Positions 43,475 to 52,807 of a stretch of 64,000 nt of DNA are shown here, piece after piece. Source of the DNA: Pseudoxanthomonas sp. Root630 (GTDB lineage: Bacteria; Pseudomonadota; Gammaproteobacteria; Xanthomonadales; Xanthomonadaceae); assembly GCF_001427585.1 (NCBI RefSeq), contig NZ_LMGY01000016.1, forward strand, positions 437,413 to 501,412, in the 5' to 3' direction. Position 1 is the first letter of the stretch. Every line of letters begins with the position of its first letter. The notes beneath the pieces are model-generated. The model ran no database searches, was not told the DNA's origin, and saw nothing but the letters and a program-made list of their open reading frames with translations. Made by a program: the position numbers and the translations under genes.

Positions 43475-45312
43475 GGCTGGGCGCTCTTCAAGCGCCGATA
43501 GCGCTCCAGGTCGCGCGCATGGTGCGGCCAACGGTCGAGGTCCTGGTACTTCATGAACTGCTCGACGGCCAAGGCCTGCGCCGGGTCGTCCTGTACGCCA
43601 CGGACCCACGCCATCATCCGCCAGCCCTCCGCATTGCGCGGGAACTCGGCGACCAACGCCTGGGTGCAGGCCTCGGCAGCGGCGAGTTCGCCCAACATCG
43701 AATATGTCTGGCAGTACAACTCGTAGGCCCGCTCGCGCGTATCGGCATCCTCCATCGCCTGCAGCAGCGGCGCGCGCGCTTCGCGTTCGCCCAGCGCACG
43801 ACGCGCGACACGGGCCAGCAGGTAGTGGCGACGGCCGCTGGCGGGCGCCACCGCAGCGGCACGCTGCGCATCGCGCAACGCCCACTCCGCATCGCCCAGC
43901 TCCAACAGGATCTCCGCGCGCAACGCCAACTCGTCATCGTCCCCCGGGTGGAAGCGCAGCGCCTGCGAAACATAGGCCAGGCCGCGCCATCGATCGCCCT
44001 GGGCATACATCCCCCGTCCAGCTCGAGCCATGTAGCCCGCATTGGGCGCCTTCAGCGATGCAGCCACGGTATCCGGCACGATCTCGGACCAGTCGTCGGC
44101 CATGTCCGCCTCATAGCCGATCGGCACGGCCGTCAGCGTCAACAGGACCGGGGACTGCTGCGCGCGGGCGGCGATCAATGCAGCCGCGGCGCGCATGGCG
44201 TCGGCCGAACCACCCCAGCGCGGCTCGGCCTGGGTCATCACTTCCTCGAGCACGAAGAACGACTGCGCGTCGACCTTCAGGCATTCGCCCATCGCCCACC
44301 GCTGGAGCTGGTCGGAACTCATCCGCCCGATCGCGGCGAGTTGCTCGCATGCCGGCGACAACCGCGCTTCTTTTTCCAGCGCCTCGGCCAGTAGCGGAAC
44401 CGCCCGCTGGAACAGGCTACCCATCCTTTCCATCTGGGCATCGGGCGTTTCCGACGCCCATTGGGTACCGCGCGCCTTCCAGCCCTGGCGGGCGTACGCA
44501 TCGCCAAGTGCCATCCGGGCAAACGCGCTGCCTGGCGATTGCTCCAGCCACCGACGTGCGACACGCTCGGCCTTCGGGTCGGCGTCGAAGATCGAATAGG
44601 CGATGAAGATCTGCTCGCGCTGCGCGGGGTCGTCATAGTGCGCCTGCATCAGCGCCCTGAAACGGCGATCCAGGTCCGCAGCCCCCTTCGACGTACCCAA
44701 CTGCGTATCGATATCGTCCAGCGACAGGATCGGCGCACGGAGCAGAAGACAGCGCGCCTTGCCGGCGCCTTCGGGCCATTCACTGCCCGGCAGGTCGGGA
44801 TACGCGCGGCAACGCGCCTCCTCGTCGAGCGGCTGCGCTTCGATGGCACGCACCTGAAGCAGGTGCTCCTGGAACTGGGCAGGCGGCTTGATCGGCGCTA
44901 TGGGCGCCGGCGCGACCGGCCGCACGAAGCGCACGACGGTTTCACGCTGGAACACGGCTTCATGTCCGCGGTAAGGCAGCGGAGACGCCTGGCGCACAGC
45001 GGCAAGGAGTGCTTCGCGGCCCTGCACGTCGAATTCGCAGCCGGGCTGGACCGTCGCACTGAAGACTTCGCCACCGGGCAATAGCGTCAGCTTGATCGCA
45101 CACATGTCGCCCGCGCGCACGCTGGCGGGCACCTGCCAGCGCGCCAGCACGGCCGCCTGCAACGCCGCGGTGTACGACACCTGCGGATCCTTGATGGTGG
45201 GCGGGGCCTGTGCGACCGGAACGGCCGAGGCTGCCGCGATGCCAGCCAATACCCACGCCATGCCCACGAAACCGGCACACCCGCGCCGCAACCATCCCTG
45301 ACTGCCCGTCAT
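43471..45312 (-). CDS. Exported TonB-C/TPR-repeat protein
   Basis: A 613-residue exported protein. The start at 45312 has AGGGG six bases before it. A signal peptide spans about residues 1-35 (GFVGMAWVLAGIAAASAVPVAQA). Residues about 45-130 look like a TonB C-terminal domain used as a module (LARWQVPASVRAGDMCAIKLTLLPGGEVFSATV.. then ALLAAVRQASPLPY). The rest is helical repeats, including TPR-like units near the C-terminus (AELALRAEILLELGDAEWALRDAQRAA pattern). TonB-type domain with TPRs suggests an envelope scaffold; no specific function is known. Confidence 0.75.
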   Translation of the reverse strand: MTGSQGWLRRGCAGFVGMAWVLAGIAAASAVPVAQAPPTIKDPQVSYTAALQAAVLARWQVPASVRAGDMCAIKLTLLPGGEVFSATVQPGCEFDVQGREALLAAVRQASPLPYRGHEAVFQRETVVRFVRPVAPAPIAPIKPPAQFQEHLLQVRAIEAQPLDEEARCRAYPDLPGSEWPEGAGKARCLLLRAPILSLDDIDTQLGTSKGAADLDRRFRALMQAHYDDPAQREQIFIAYSIFDADPKAERVARRWLEQSPGSAFARMALGDAYARQGWKARGTQWASETPDAQMERMGSLFQRAVPLLAEALEKEARLSPACEQLAAIGRMSSDQLQRWAMGECLKVDAQSFFVLEEVMTQAEPRWGGSADAMRAAAALIAARAQQSPVLLTLTAVPIGYEADMADDWSEIVPDTVAASLKAPNAGYMARAGRGMYAQGDRWRGLAYVSQALRFHPGDDDELALRAEILLELGDAEWALRDAQRAAAVAPASGRRHYLLARVARRALGEREARAPLLQAMEDADTRERAYELYCQTYSMLGELAAAEACTQALVAEFPRNAEGWRMMAWVRGVQDDPAQALAVEQFMKYQDLDRWPHHARDLERYRRLKSAQP

Positions 45313-45394
45313 GTACATCCCCTGTCGATTTCCCCGCTGGCACGCTACCGCAAGGAAACGCCAGGGTGAAGAGGCGTGCGTGGGGACGCGATCC

Positions 45395-46126
45395 TCAGGG
45401 ACTGGTTTCCAGTGCGGGGGGATCCCAGAGGCACCGCCCTCCCGCCTTCTTCCGCAGCTTTTCCAGGCGGGCTTCGTGTGCGACCAATTCCTCGGCAGAC
45501 ACCGCGACGCGTGGCCGCTGGCCGGCGGCCGACGAATCGAAATGGATGATGGCGGCGGCAGGCGTACCGCTCGCACCTTCATCGGCGCCACCGAAGCCGA
45601 TCTCGCTCTGGCCGGCGGTCAGGTTCAGGTAGACATCGCACAGCAACTGGGCGTCGAGCAACGCGCCATGGAGTTGGCGATGAGTGTTGTCCACGCCCAG
45701 GCGCTTGCACAACGCATCGAGCGAGTTGCGCTGGCCGGGGTAGCGCTGCCGCGCGAGCAGCAACGAGTCTTCGACGGTGGCGCGATCGGCCAACCGTCCG
45801 TACTGCTCGCCGAGACGCGACAGTTCGTAGTCGAGGAACCCCACGTCGAAGGCCGCGTTGTGGATCACCAGTTCCGCGCCTTCGATGAAAGCCAGGAACT
45901 CATCGGCGATGTCGGCGAAGAGCGGTTTGTCGGACAGGAACTCCAGGCTCAGGCCCGTGACTTCTGCGGCACCCTGCTCGAACTCGCGCTGCGGATTGAT
46001 GTACTGGTGATAGGTACGCCCGGTGGGTCGGCGCTCCAGCAGTTCGACGCAGCCGATCTCGACGACCCGGTTGCCCTTCTTCCATTCCAGGCCGGTGGTT
46101 TCGGTATCGAGGATGATCTGGCGCAT
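45395..46126 (-). CDS. dnaQ: DNA polymerase III epsilon subunit
   Basis: A 243-residue 3'-5' proofreading exonuclease. DEDDh motifs: LDTETTGLEWKKGNRVVEIG (Exo I), ELVIHNAAFDVGFLDYEL (Exo II), and HRQLHGALLDAQLLCDVYLNL (Exo III with the His). The C-terminal tail after about residue 185 is the alpha-binding segment. It lies next to rnhA with an acetyltransferase gene inserted between them, a variation on the common dnaQ-rnhA pair. Confidence 0.95.
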   Translation of the reverse strand: MRQIILDTETTGLEWKKGNRVVEIGCVELLERRPTGRTYHQYINPQREFEQGAAEVTGLSLEFLSDKPLFADIADEFLAFIEGAELVIHNAAFDVGFLDYELSRLGEQYGRLADRATVEDSLLLARQRYPGQRNSLDALCKRLGVDNTHRQLHGALLDAQLLCDVYLNLTAGQSEIGFGGADEGASGTPAAAIIHFDSSAAGQRPRVAVSAEELVAHEARLEKLRKKAGGRCLWDPPALETSP

Positions 46127-46689
46127 CAGGTTGAGGCTTCCGGGACAAGGTGCAGGTGGTACAGGCCGACCTCGTGGTCGACGCGGGGCAGCGTGGCCAT
46201 TCTCTCAAAGACGAATCCCAGCTTCTGCAACAGGCGGATCGATGCCGCATTCTCGGGATTGACGATGGCGAGCAGCCGGCGGGCCTGCAGGCGTTCGTTC
46301 GCATCGGCCATCACGGCGCGCGCGGCCTCTTCGGCGTAGCCCTGGCCCACGTGCGCGGGCAACAGCGCGTAGCCGATATCGGGGCCGTCCAGGCCTTCGC
46401 GCCGCACGAGGCCGGCGTTGCCGATCAACTCGCCGGTGTCCTTCCGTTCGATGGCGTACATGCCCAGGCCATGCTCCGCATAGCTGCGCAACGCGCCCTG
46501 GCGCAGGTAATCGCTCGCCTGCTCCAGCGTGCGGACGCCGCGATCGGCGATGTTCCGGATGAAGCTGGGTTCGTTGAGCAGCGCCAGCATCATGGCGGCG
46601 TCTTCCGGGTTGTCATCGGCCATCGCGCGAAGGCGCAAGCGGGGCGTTTCGGCGACGAGGGTGCCGGGCGCCAGCGGCACCGCCCTCAT
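46126..46689 (-). CDS. RimJ/RimL-like GNAT acetyltransferase
   Basis: A 187-residue GNAT protein. N-terminal [17 protein letters not shown] is typical of the RimJ/RimL group; acetyl-CoA binding is at [19 protein letters not shown], and [19 protein letters not shown] is the helix4-strand7 region. Its ATG overlaps the rnhA stop, and its stop touches the dnaQ start, so all three form a run. Substrate not known. Confidence 0.88.
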   Translation of the reverse strand: MRAVPLAPGTLVAETPRLRLRAMADDNPEDAAMMLALLNEPSFIRNIADRGVRTLEQASDYLRQGALRSYAEHGLGMYAIERKDTGELIGNAGLVRREGLDGPDIGYALLPAHVGQGYAEEAARAVMADANERLQARRLLAIVNPENAASIRLLQKLGFVFERMATLPRVDHEVGLYHLHLVPEAST

Positions 46690-47135
46690 GCGACGGCACC
46701 GTTGCGGAAACGCGTGGCCTCATTGCGGGCCAGCACGTCGACGCGCTCGTTGTCCGGATCGCCGTTGTGCCCCTTCACCCACTTCCACTCGATACGGTGA
46801 CGGCCGGTGGCGGCATGCAGCCGCTCCCAGAGATCGCGGTTCTTGACCGGGTCGCCGCCCGCTGTCTTCCAGCCGCGGCGCACCCAGCTCGGCATCCACT
46901 CGGTGATGCCCTGGCGGACGTACTGGGAGTCGATGTGGAGCGTCACCTGGCAGTCCTCGGTCAGGACTTCCAGGGCAGCGATGGCCGCCATCAATTCCAT
47001 GCGGTTGTTGGTGGTCTGGGCTACGCCGCCCACCAGTTCGCGCTCCTTCTCGCCATAGCGCAGGAGAGCGGCCCAACCGCCGGGGCCAGGATTGCCCAGG
47101 CAGGAACCATCGGTATGGATGCTGACGTGTTTCAT
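46686..47135 (-). CDS. rnhA: Ribonuclease HI
   Basis: A 149-residue enzyme cutting RNA in RNA-DNA hybrids. The four catalytic acidic residues are in [18 protein letters not shown] (Asp), [13 protein letters not shown] (Glu), [12 protein letters not shown] (Asp) and [12 protein letters not shown] (Asp). The handle region [20 protein letters not shown] is present. Length and ends are normal. Confidence 0.96.
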   Translation of the reverse strand: MKHVSIHTDGSCLGNPGPGGWAALLRYGEKERELVGGVAQTTNNRMELMAAIAALEVLTEDCQVTLHIDSQYVRQGITEWMPSWVRRGWKTAGGDPVKNRDLWERLHAATGRHRIEWKWVKGHNGDPDNERVDVLARNEATRFRNGAVA

Positions 47136-47152
47136 GCGTTCTCGTAACGGGT

Positions 47153-47812
47153 TCAGGCGGCCGGCGCCGGGCGCCAGGCGCGCGCGACGGGGGCCGGGGG
47201 GATCAGGCCAGCGACGCGCTTTTCCGCCTCCAGCAGGCAGGCGGCGCGCAGGGGCGCAGGATTGGTGCCGGGGGCTTCATGCAGGCTTCGCCAGACCGGA
47301 CCGTAGTGGAGCACATGCTGGGACGCGGTCAGCCCCGCTGCGGCAAGCTGCAGCCGCCACTGTACGAGGGTCCGCGGGACCAGCCCCGAACGGCGCCAGC
47401 GCAGCCGGTAGGGACTCATGGGGTTCAGGACGAACAGCCACAGCCGGCCACCGGGCTCGAGCACCCGGGCGCACTCCTGCAGCAGGGGCTGGGGATCACC
47501 GGCGTCGAGCACGTGCTGGAGCACGATGACCCCGGCAGCCTCGGTCGGCAGCGGCAGCGGCAGCGCGCACTGGACCTGACCCGACAGATGGGCGGTATCC
47601 GCGCGGGCCCGCAGGTGGACGCCGCGGGTGGTCGGGCCGGCCGCCAACGCGTCTCCGGCACCCTCCGGTGAAATCCAGAGCCAGGGCTGGGGGGTGCGGC
47701 TGGTGAGGGCCTGGCTGACGCGGGCGTGCTCGGACGCCAGCACCGGTCCGCCGCGTCCGGTCCCGAACCACGCCAGGGCATCGGGTTGACGGGTAAACGC
47801 GAAGGCAGGCAT
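47153..47812 (-). CDS. SAM-dependent methyltransferase-like protein
   Basis: A 219-residue protein; the start [11 protein letters not shown] follows the divergent gap to gloB. Residues about 100-150 show the class I methyltransferase post-motif region ([40 protein letters not shown]), like the Methyltransf_11 group, but the glycine-rich motif I is weak. The gene is divergent from gloB with a 60-base gap. It is one of those SAM-fold proteins placed beside rnhA and gloB in many proteobacteria. Target unknown. Confidence 0.78.
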   Translation of the reverse strand: MPAFAFTRQPDALAWFGTGRGGPVLASEHARVSQALTSRTPQPWLWISPEGAGDALAAGPTTRGVHLRARADTAHLSGQVQCALPLPLPTEAAGVIVLQHVLDAGDPQPLLQECARVLEPGGRLWLFVLNPMSPYRLRWRRSGLVPRTLVQWRLQLAAAGLTASQHVLHYGPVWRSLHEAPGTNPAPLRAACLLEAEKRVAGLIPPAPVARAWRPAPAA

Positions 47813-47872
47813 GTTCGGATTGTAGAGGACGCCGCCCCCGGGCGTCCGTCCCAGCCCGGAGTTCATCCCCCG

Positions 47873-48652
47873 ATGCGCCTGCTCGCCCTGCCCGCCTTCG
47901 AGGACAATTACATCTGGGCGCTGGTCGACGACGACGGGGATGCGCTCGTGATCGATCCGGGCGATGCCGCACCGGTGCTCGCCGCGACCGGCAACGGCCT
48001 GTGGCCGGCGGCGATCCTGGTCACCCACCATCACCCGGACCATGCCGGCGGCGTCCGCGCGTTGCGGGAACGTTGGCCGACCCTGCCGGTCTTCGCGCCG
48101 GAAGACGACCGTATCCCCGAAGCCACGGAGCGTGTGGGTGCAGGCGACGTGGTGCGCCTGAAGAACTGGCAGCTCTCGGTGCTGGAAGTCCATGGCCACA
48201 CGCGCAGCCACATCGCATTCCATGGCGGCGGATCGGAAGGACCTCCCCACCTGTTCTGCGGCGACACCTTGTTCAGCCTGGGCTGCGGCCGCCTGTTCGA
48301 AGGCAGCCCGGCGCAGATGCTGGAGGCTCTGGACCGACTGGCCTCGTTGCCGGCCGAGTCACTGGTCTGCTGCGGCCACGAATACACACTGGCCAACGGC
48401 GCGTTCGCCCAGGCAGTGGATCCCCACAATGCCGCCCTGCGGCGTCGCATCGATGACGTCCGCGCCATGCGGCAATCGGGGCGCCCCTCGCTGCCCGTCA
48501 CGCTGGCGAGCGAGATCGCCACGAATCCCTTCCTTCGCGTGGACACCGATCCCGTGCGCGAAGCCGTCGCCCACCGGTTGGGGCGTGCCCCCGTCAATCG
48601 CGTGGAGACGTTCGCCACGTTGCGGCAGTGGAAGAACGACTTTCGCGCATGA
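47873..48652 (+). CDS. gloB: Hydroxyacylglutathione hydrolase (glyoxalase II)
   Basis: A 259-residue MBL-fold thioesterase making lactate from S-lactoylglutathione. The metal motif THHHPDHAGG, then HGHTRSHIAF, FCGDTLFSLGCGRLFEG and CCGHEYTLAN give both metal sites and the glutathione-binding area; the C-terminal NPFLRVDTDPVREAV is family-typical. The start is the ATG giving MRLLALPAFEDNYIW. Its stop overlaps the next gene by ATGA. Confidence 0.95.
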   Translation: MRLLALPAFEDNYIWALVDDDGDALVIDPGDAAPVLAATGNGLWPAAILVTHHHPDHAGGVRALRERWPTLPVFAPEDDRIPEATERVGAGDVVRLKNWQLSVLEVHGHTRSHIAFHGGGSEGPPHLFCGDTLFSLGCGRLFEGSPAQMLEALDRLASLPAESLVCCGHEYTLANGAFAQAVDPHNAALRRRIDDVRAMRQSGRPSLPVTLASEIATNPFLRVDTDPVREAVAHRLGRAPVNRVETFATLRQWKNDFRA

Positions 48653-49851
48653 AGACCCCCTCCCCCTTGCGTGTCGCGGTACTGACGGTGCTGTTCATCG
48701 GTGCGGTGTCGCCCGTGTTCGCCGCCGAGCCCCTCGTGCCGGCGGACGTCACCCCTTCACCACGCTCCTCGATCGATGTCCCCGCGTCGTCCACTCTGCC
48801 GGCCAGTCATCAACGCAGCGGCCTGGAGGTCTACGAACGCTTCCGCGACGGCCTCGCCGATCCCGAGTGCGACAGCGCCGCGACCAATGGACGCTGGAAG
48901 AAGCAGTTCGGCCACGCGCCAGGCCAGCTCGCACGCGCCGAGGACGATCTGCTGCCGTTGTTCGGCTATGTCGTCGACGCCCTGCGCGACGCGCACCTGC
49001 CGACCGAGTTCGCGCTCATTCCCTTCGTCGAAAGCGGCTACAAGCCGGGCGCCCGCAATCCCAACGGACCCGCCGGACTGTGGCAGTTCATCGGCATCAC
49101 CGCGCGCAACCATGGCGTGCCGATGCGGGAGGGCTATGACGGCCGGCTGTCGCCGGTGGACTCCACGCAGGCCGCCGTGCGCTACCTCAAGACGTTGCAC
49201 GGCATGTTCGGCGGCGACTGGCGGCTTGCGGTGATGGCCTACAACGCCGGCGAGTACCGCGTGCTCCAATCGATGCGCCGCGCTGGCATGAACGCTCGCA
49301 ATGCGCGTCCGGCCGAGCTGCCTGGACTTTCCGGCATCACCTACGCCTACGTCGAAAAACTGCACGCCCTGGCGTGCATCTTCCAGCAGGCCGACGATCG
49401 CGATGCCTGGCTGGACCAGCTCGATCGTCCCGTGCCCCGCCTCGCCGCATACCCGCTGCCCGAGGGCGGCACGCTGGCCTCGTGGGCGGGCGCCCACGGA
49501 CAGTCCACGGCCCTGTTGAATCGGCTCAACCCCGCGTTGGCAGGCCGATTCAGCCGGGGCTCGCGCCCCATGCGATTGCTCGCGCCGAGTATCGCCGCCG
49601 AAGAGGGCATCTCGGATGCCCCATCCACGCCAACAGCAGGCGAACAGGGATCCGCTCCGCAACAGGACGATCCGGCGAAACCGTCGGGACGCACGCACAC
49701 GGTCAAGAATGGCGAATCGGCCTGGAGCATCGGCAAGCGACATGGCATCCCGGCGGCCCGCCTGCTACGCATGAACGGATTGAAGCCCGATGCTGTTCTA
49801 CGGCCCGGCATGGTCCTCCAGTTGGACGAGACATCGAGCGAAGCCCCCTGA
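48649..49851 (+). CDS. mltD: MltD-like membrane-bound lytic transglycosylase
   Basis: A 400-residue exported enzyme. Signal peptide MKTPSPLRVAVLTVLFIGAVS... up to about residue 26. The SLT domain starts near residue 110: FALIPFVESGYKPGARNPNGPAGLWQFI, with catalytic Glu in FVES, and AVMAYNAGEYRVL later. One LysM domain ends the protein (HTVKNGESAWSIGKRHGIPAARLLRMNG). E. coli MltD is a lipoprotein with several LysM; here there is no lipobox and one LysM. Overlaps the gloB stop. Confidence 0.88.
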   Translation: MKTPSPLRVAVLTVLFIGAVSPVFAAEPLVPADVTPSPRSSIDVPASSTLPASHQRSGLEVYERFRDGLADPECDSAATNGRWKKQFGHAPGQLARAEDDLLPLFGYVVDALRDAHLPTEFALIPFVESGYKPGARNPNGPAGLWQFIGITARNHGVPMREGYDGRLSPVDSTQAAVRYLKTLHGMFGGDWRLAVMAYNAGEYRVLQSMRRAGMNARNARPAELPGLSGITYAYVEKLHALACIFQQADDRDAWLDQLDRPVPRLAAYPLPEGGTLASWAGAHGQSTALLNRLNPALAGRFSRGSRPMRLLAPSIAAEEGISDAPSTPTAGEQGSAPQQDDPAKPSGRTHTVKNGESAWSIGKRHGIPAARLLRMNGLKPDAVLRPGMVLQLDETSSEAP

Positions 49852-49855
49852 AACA

Positions 49856-49881
49856 GAAATCCCGCCTTGCGGCGGGATTCC
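49856..49881. terminator. Bidirectional terminator between mltD and ppiD
   Basis: AATCCCGCC, TTGC, GGCGGGATT: a perfect 9-bp stem (49858-49879) between two converging genes. Confidence 0.85.
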
Positions 49882-49904
49882 CGGGGTCCTGCAGTGCGAC
49901 CGCG

Positions 49905-51881
49905 TTACAGCCGGTCTTCGAACACCTTGACCTTGAAGCGCTTGCGCAGCGCGTCGACATACGCCTGCGTCGCGACGCCGCCATTCAATTGCGTCATCTG
50001 CTGCAGCATCGTCGCGCGCTCTTCCGGCGGCATGTCCGCCAGCACACCCTCGGTCACCTTGTTGACGGTGAACACCGCATACGCGCCGTTGCCCAGCGCG
50101 ACCTTGCCCGGCGTCGTCTTGCCTTCGGCCGGACGGGCCGTCGCGAAGATGGCCTCGTTCGCTTCTGCCGTCGGCATCGGCATGCCACGGCGCATGCCGG
50201 GCAGCTCGTTGAAACGCAGGCCGTCGGCGGCGGCGATGGTAGCGAGCGACTCGCCCTTCTGCAGGCGGGCAACCAGCGCATCGGCCGCGGCGACCGCGGC
50301 CTTCTCGCGGCGATCGGCGCGGATCGCGGCCACGACCGCATCGCGCGCCTTGTCCAGCGGCAGCGCCTGTTCCTGGGTGTGCTGCGCCACGCGGATCACC
50401 ACGCTGTGGTTCGGGGCGACCTCGATCGGATCGCTGACGATGCCGTCCTGCACCAGCGTGTCGGAGAACGCGGCGCGCAACACGGCGGGCACGGTGGCGA
50501 TGCCTTCCGGCGCAGTACGCGAGAACGGCCCCACCTTCTGCAGCGGCAGGCCTACCGCCTGCGCGGCGGGCGCCAGGGCGGTCTGGTTCTTCAGCGTCTC
50601 GTTAACCACCTTGCCGGCCAGGTCGTTGTAGGCGCGATCGCGCTCGGCGCCGGCTTCCTCGGCGGCCAGTTCATCACGCACTTCCTCGAAGCTGCGACCC
50701 GCACCGGCCTTGATCTCCTTCAGCTGCAGCACGTGGTAGCCGAAGTCCGACTTCACCGGGCCACGGATCTCGCCCGCCTGCATCGCGAACGCGGCGTCCT
50801 CGAACGGCTTGACCATCGAGCCATCCTTCGCGAAGGGCGGCAGCTCGCCACCCAGGTCCTTGGAACCCGGGTCTTCGGAGTTGGCGCGTGCGAGCGCGGC
50901 GAAGTCGGCGCCTTCGCGCGCCTGCTTGGCGAGCGCGGCTGCTTTCTCCTCCGCCTTCTTCTGCGTGGCCGCATCCGCGCCGGCATCGGCCGTGATCAGG
51001 ATATGCGCGACCACACGCTGCTCCGGCGAAACGAAGCGCGACTTCTCGGCCTCGTAGCGCTTGCGCAGCGCCGTTTCGTCGGCGGGCGCGCCGGCCGGCA
51101 GCGTCGCACCGTTGATCTCGATGTACTCCAGCGTCACCTGCTCAGGCTGCTTGAAGTCGCTCTTGTGCCCGTCGTACCACGCCTTGATGTCGGCATCGCC
51201 GACCGGCGCGGCATCTTCGGCCAGGGGCGGCAACAGCGCGATGCCGATGTCGCGGGTTTCACCCAGCAACTTCCACATCCGCTCCTGCTCGCCTTCGGTG
51301 GCGAAGTCGGAATCGTTGATCGCCATGGGCACCAGCATCATGCGCAGGCGTTCACGCTGTTCTTCTTCGAACTTCTGCGGCGACAGCGCCGGCACCTGCG
51401 AAGACAGCATCAGCTGGTACTGCTCCGGGCTGAACTTGCCATCGACCTGGAACGCCGGCTCGCTGGCGATCATCTTCTGCAGCGCGGCATTGCCAACGAC
51501 GATGCCCGCACGCTTGGAACCCAGCGCGAGGACCTTCTGGTCGATCAGTTGCTCCAGCACCTTGCGCTTGCTGTCCGCGCTCTCGAACTCGCGCGGATCG
51601 AACGCTTCGCCCTGCTGCTGGCGAGCCTGCTGGCGCGCCTGCTCGAAAGCCGCCTGGAACTCCTCCCGCGTGACCTCCTCGCGCTGCCACAGCATCGATG
51701 CCGGCCACCACTGCGGCGCGGACTCCCACCATGTCGGCGGCGCCTCGACCACGGCCACGTCGCCGGCCGTGCCGCCGGTCATGTACTCGTTCACGCCCAC
51801 GAAGGCGAACGGGATGATCAGCAAGCCCAGGATCAGGCTGGCGATCCAGCCGGAGGTTTTGTCGCGGAGTTTTTGCAGCAT
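49905..51881 (-). CDS. ppiD: Peptidyl-prolyl isomerase PpiD
   Basis: A 658-residue membrane-anchored periplasmic chaperone. The N-terminal helix (WIASLILGLLIIPFAFVGVNEYM, residues about 12-34) anchors it; a SurA-like N-terminal region follows, and the parvulin domain is at about 290-390 (VVAHILITAD ... GGELPPFAKDGSMVKPFEDAAFAM ... FGYHVLQLKEI). PpiD helps newly translocated proteins at SecYEG. It lies downstream of lon-hupB, with two tRNA genes in between, as in related genomes. Confidence 0.93.
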   Translation of the reverse strand: MLQKLRDKTSGWIASLILGLLIIPFAFVGVNEYMTGGTAGDVAVVEAPPTWWESAPQWWPASMLWQREEVTREEFQAAFEQARQQARQQQGEAFDPREFESADSKRKVLEQLIDQKVLALGSKRAGIVVGNAALQKMIASEPAFQVDGKFSPEQYQLMLSSQVPALSPQKFEEEQRERLRMMLVPMAINDSDFATEGEQERMWKLLGETRDIGIALLPPLAEDAAPVGDADIKAWYDGHKSDFKQPEQVTLEYIEINGATLPAGAPADETALRKRYEAEKSRFVSPEQRVVAHILITADAGADAATQKKAEEKAAALAKQAREGADFAALARANSEDPGSKDLGGELPPFAKDGSMVKPFEDAAFAMQAGEIRGPVKSDFGYHVLQLKEIKAGAGRSFEEVRDELAAEEAGAERDRAYNDLAGKVVNETLKNQTALAPAAQAVGLPLQKVGPFSRTAPEGIATVPAVLRAAFSDTLVQDGIVSDPIEVAPNHSVVIRVAQHTQEQALPLDKARDAVVAAIRADRREKAAVAAADALVARLQKGESLATIAAADGLRFNELPGMRRGMPMPTAEANEAIFATARPAEGKTTPGKVALGNGAYAVFTVNKVTEGVLADMPPEERATMLQQMTQLNGGVATQAYVDALRKRFKVKVFEDRL

Positions 51882-52010
51882 GCGGACGGGACCCGAATTC
51901 GTTCAGCCGCGCAGTTTAGCGCGCCCGAACTCCGGCGTCTCGCCGCCCGGCGGCAACCAGGCGCTCGCGGGCCAACCGAGGTTAAGGAGCATCCTCCGAG
52001 ACGCAGACAG

Positions 52011-52035
52011 CAAAAAGCCCGCTTTCGCGGGCTTC
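52011..52035 (-). terminator. Terminator after tRNA-Asp
   Basis: AAGCCCGC, TTTC, GCGGGCTT (52015-52034); on the minus strand the stem is followed by TTT. It lies 11 bases past the tRNA 3' end. Confidence 0.88.
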
Positions 52036-52045
52036 TTGGGTCTAG

Positions 52046-52122
52046 TGGCGGAGTGGACGGGACTCGAACCCGCGACCTCCGGCGTGACAGGCCAGCATTC
52101 TAACCGACTGAACTACCACTCC
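52046..52122 (-). tRNA. tRNA-Asp(GTC)
   Basis: 77 nt on the minus strand: acceptor GGAGTGG / CCACTCC, anticodon loop CCTGTCACG (GTC), T loop GGTTCGAGTCC, CCA encoded. Confidence 0.95.
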
Positions 52123-52208
52123 GCATCAAGACGAACATTGTAAGGCGATTCGCGTGCTTTCCGCTAGACCACCCGACAAAATTTTTTAACTTTCGCATCG
52201 CCCCGAGG

Positions 52209-52283
52209 TGGTGGGTGCTGAGGGTTTCGAACCCCCGACCCTCTCCGTGTAAGGGAGACGCTCTACCGCTGAGCTAAGCACCC
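52209..52283 (-). tRNA. tRNA-Val(TAC)
   Basis: 75 nt on the minus strand: acceptor GGGTGCT / AGCACCC, anticodon loop CCTTACACG (TAC), T loop GGTTCGAAACC, CCA encoded. It lies between hupB and tRNA-Asp. Confidence 0.95.
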
Positions 52284-52320
52284 AGGTGCATCAAGCACCC
52301 TGCCATCGGCAGCGAGTCGA

Positions 52321-52593
52321 TTAGTTTACGGCATCCTTCAGGGCTTTGCCAGCCTTGAACGCCGGATTCTTGGAAGCCTTGATCTTGATGGTGTCGCCCG
52401 TCTTCGGGTTACGGCCCGTACGAGCAGCACGCTTGCGGACCTGGAAGGTGCCGAAGCCGACCAGCGTCACGCTGTCGCCCTTCTTGAGGGCCTTCGTGAT
52501 GCTGGAGATGACGGCGTCGACGGCACGGCCGGCTTCGGCCTTGGACACTTCTGCTTCGTCGGCGACGCTATCAATCAATTCGGTTTTGTTCAT
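52321..52593 (-). CDS. hupB: DNA-binding protein HU-beta
   Basis: A 90-residue histone-like protein starting [21 protein letters not shown]. The DNA-clamping arm is [45 protein letters not shown] with the usual RxGRNPxTG. Start chosen at 52593 after AGGGAG. It is the first gene downstream of lon (214 bases), its conserved place. Confidence 0.96.
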   Translation of the reverse strand: MNKTELIDSVADEAEVSKAEAGRAVDAVISSITKALKKGDSVTLVGFGTFQVRKRAARTGRNPKTGDTIKIKASKNPAFKAGKALKDAVN

Positions 52594-52807
52594 TGAGTAA
52601 CTCCCTTTGCGGAACAACCGCGGAATGAGTAGCCGGAACCCGGGGCAGCGCGCCCCTCGGGAACCGGCCGTTGTTTCCACACGATCCGAGGCTTCGCCTC
52701 GTGCGCGCGGGTGACGTCGTTATACCAGTGCAAAAAATGCCACGCAAGCCGAAAACCCAGTAATGGCGCGGGTTTCAGGGCTTCTCACGTACCGTTCGTC
52801 ACCGCTT

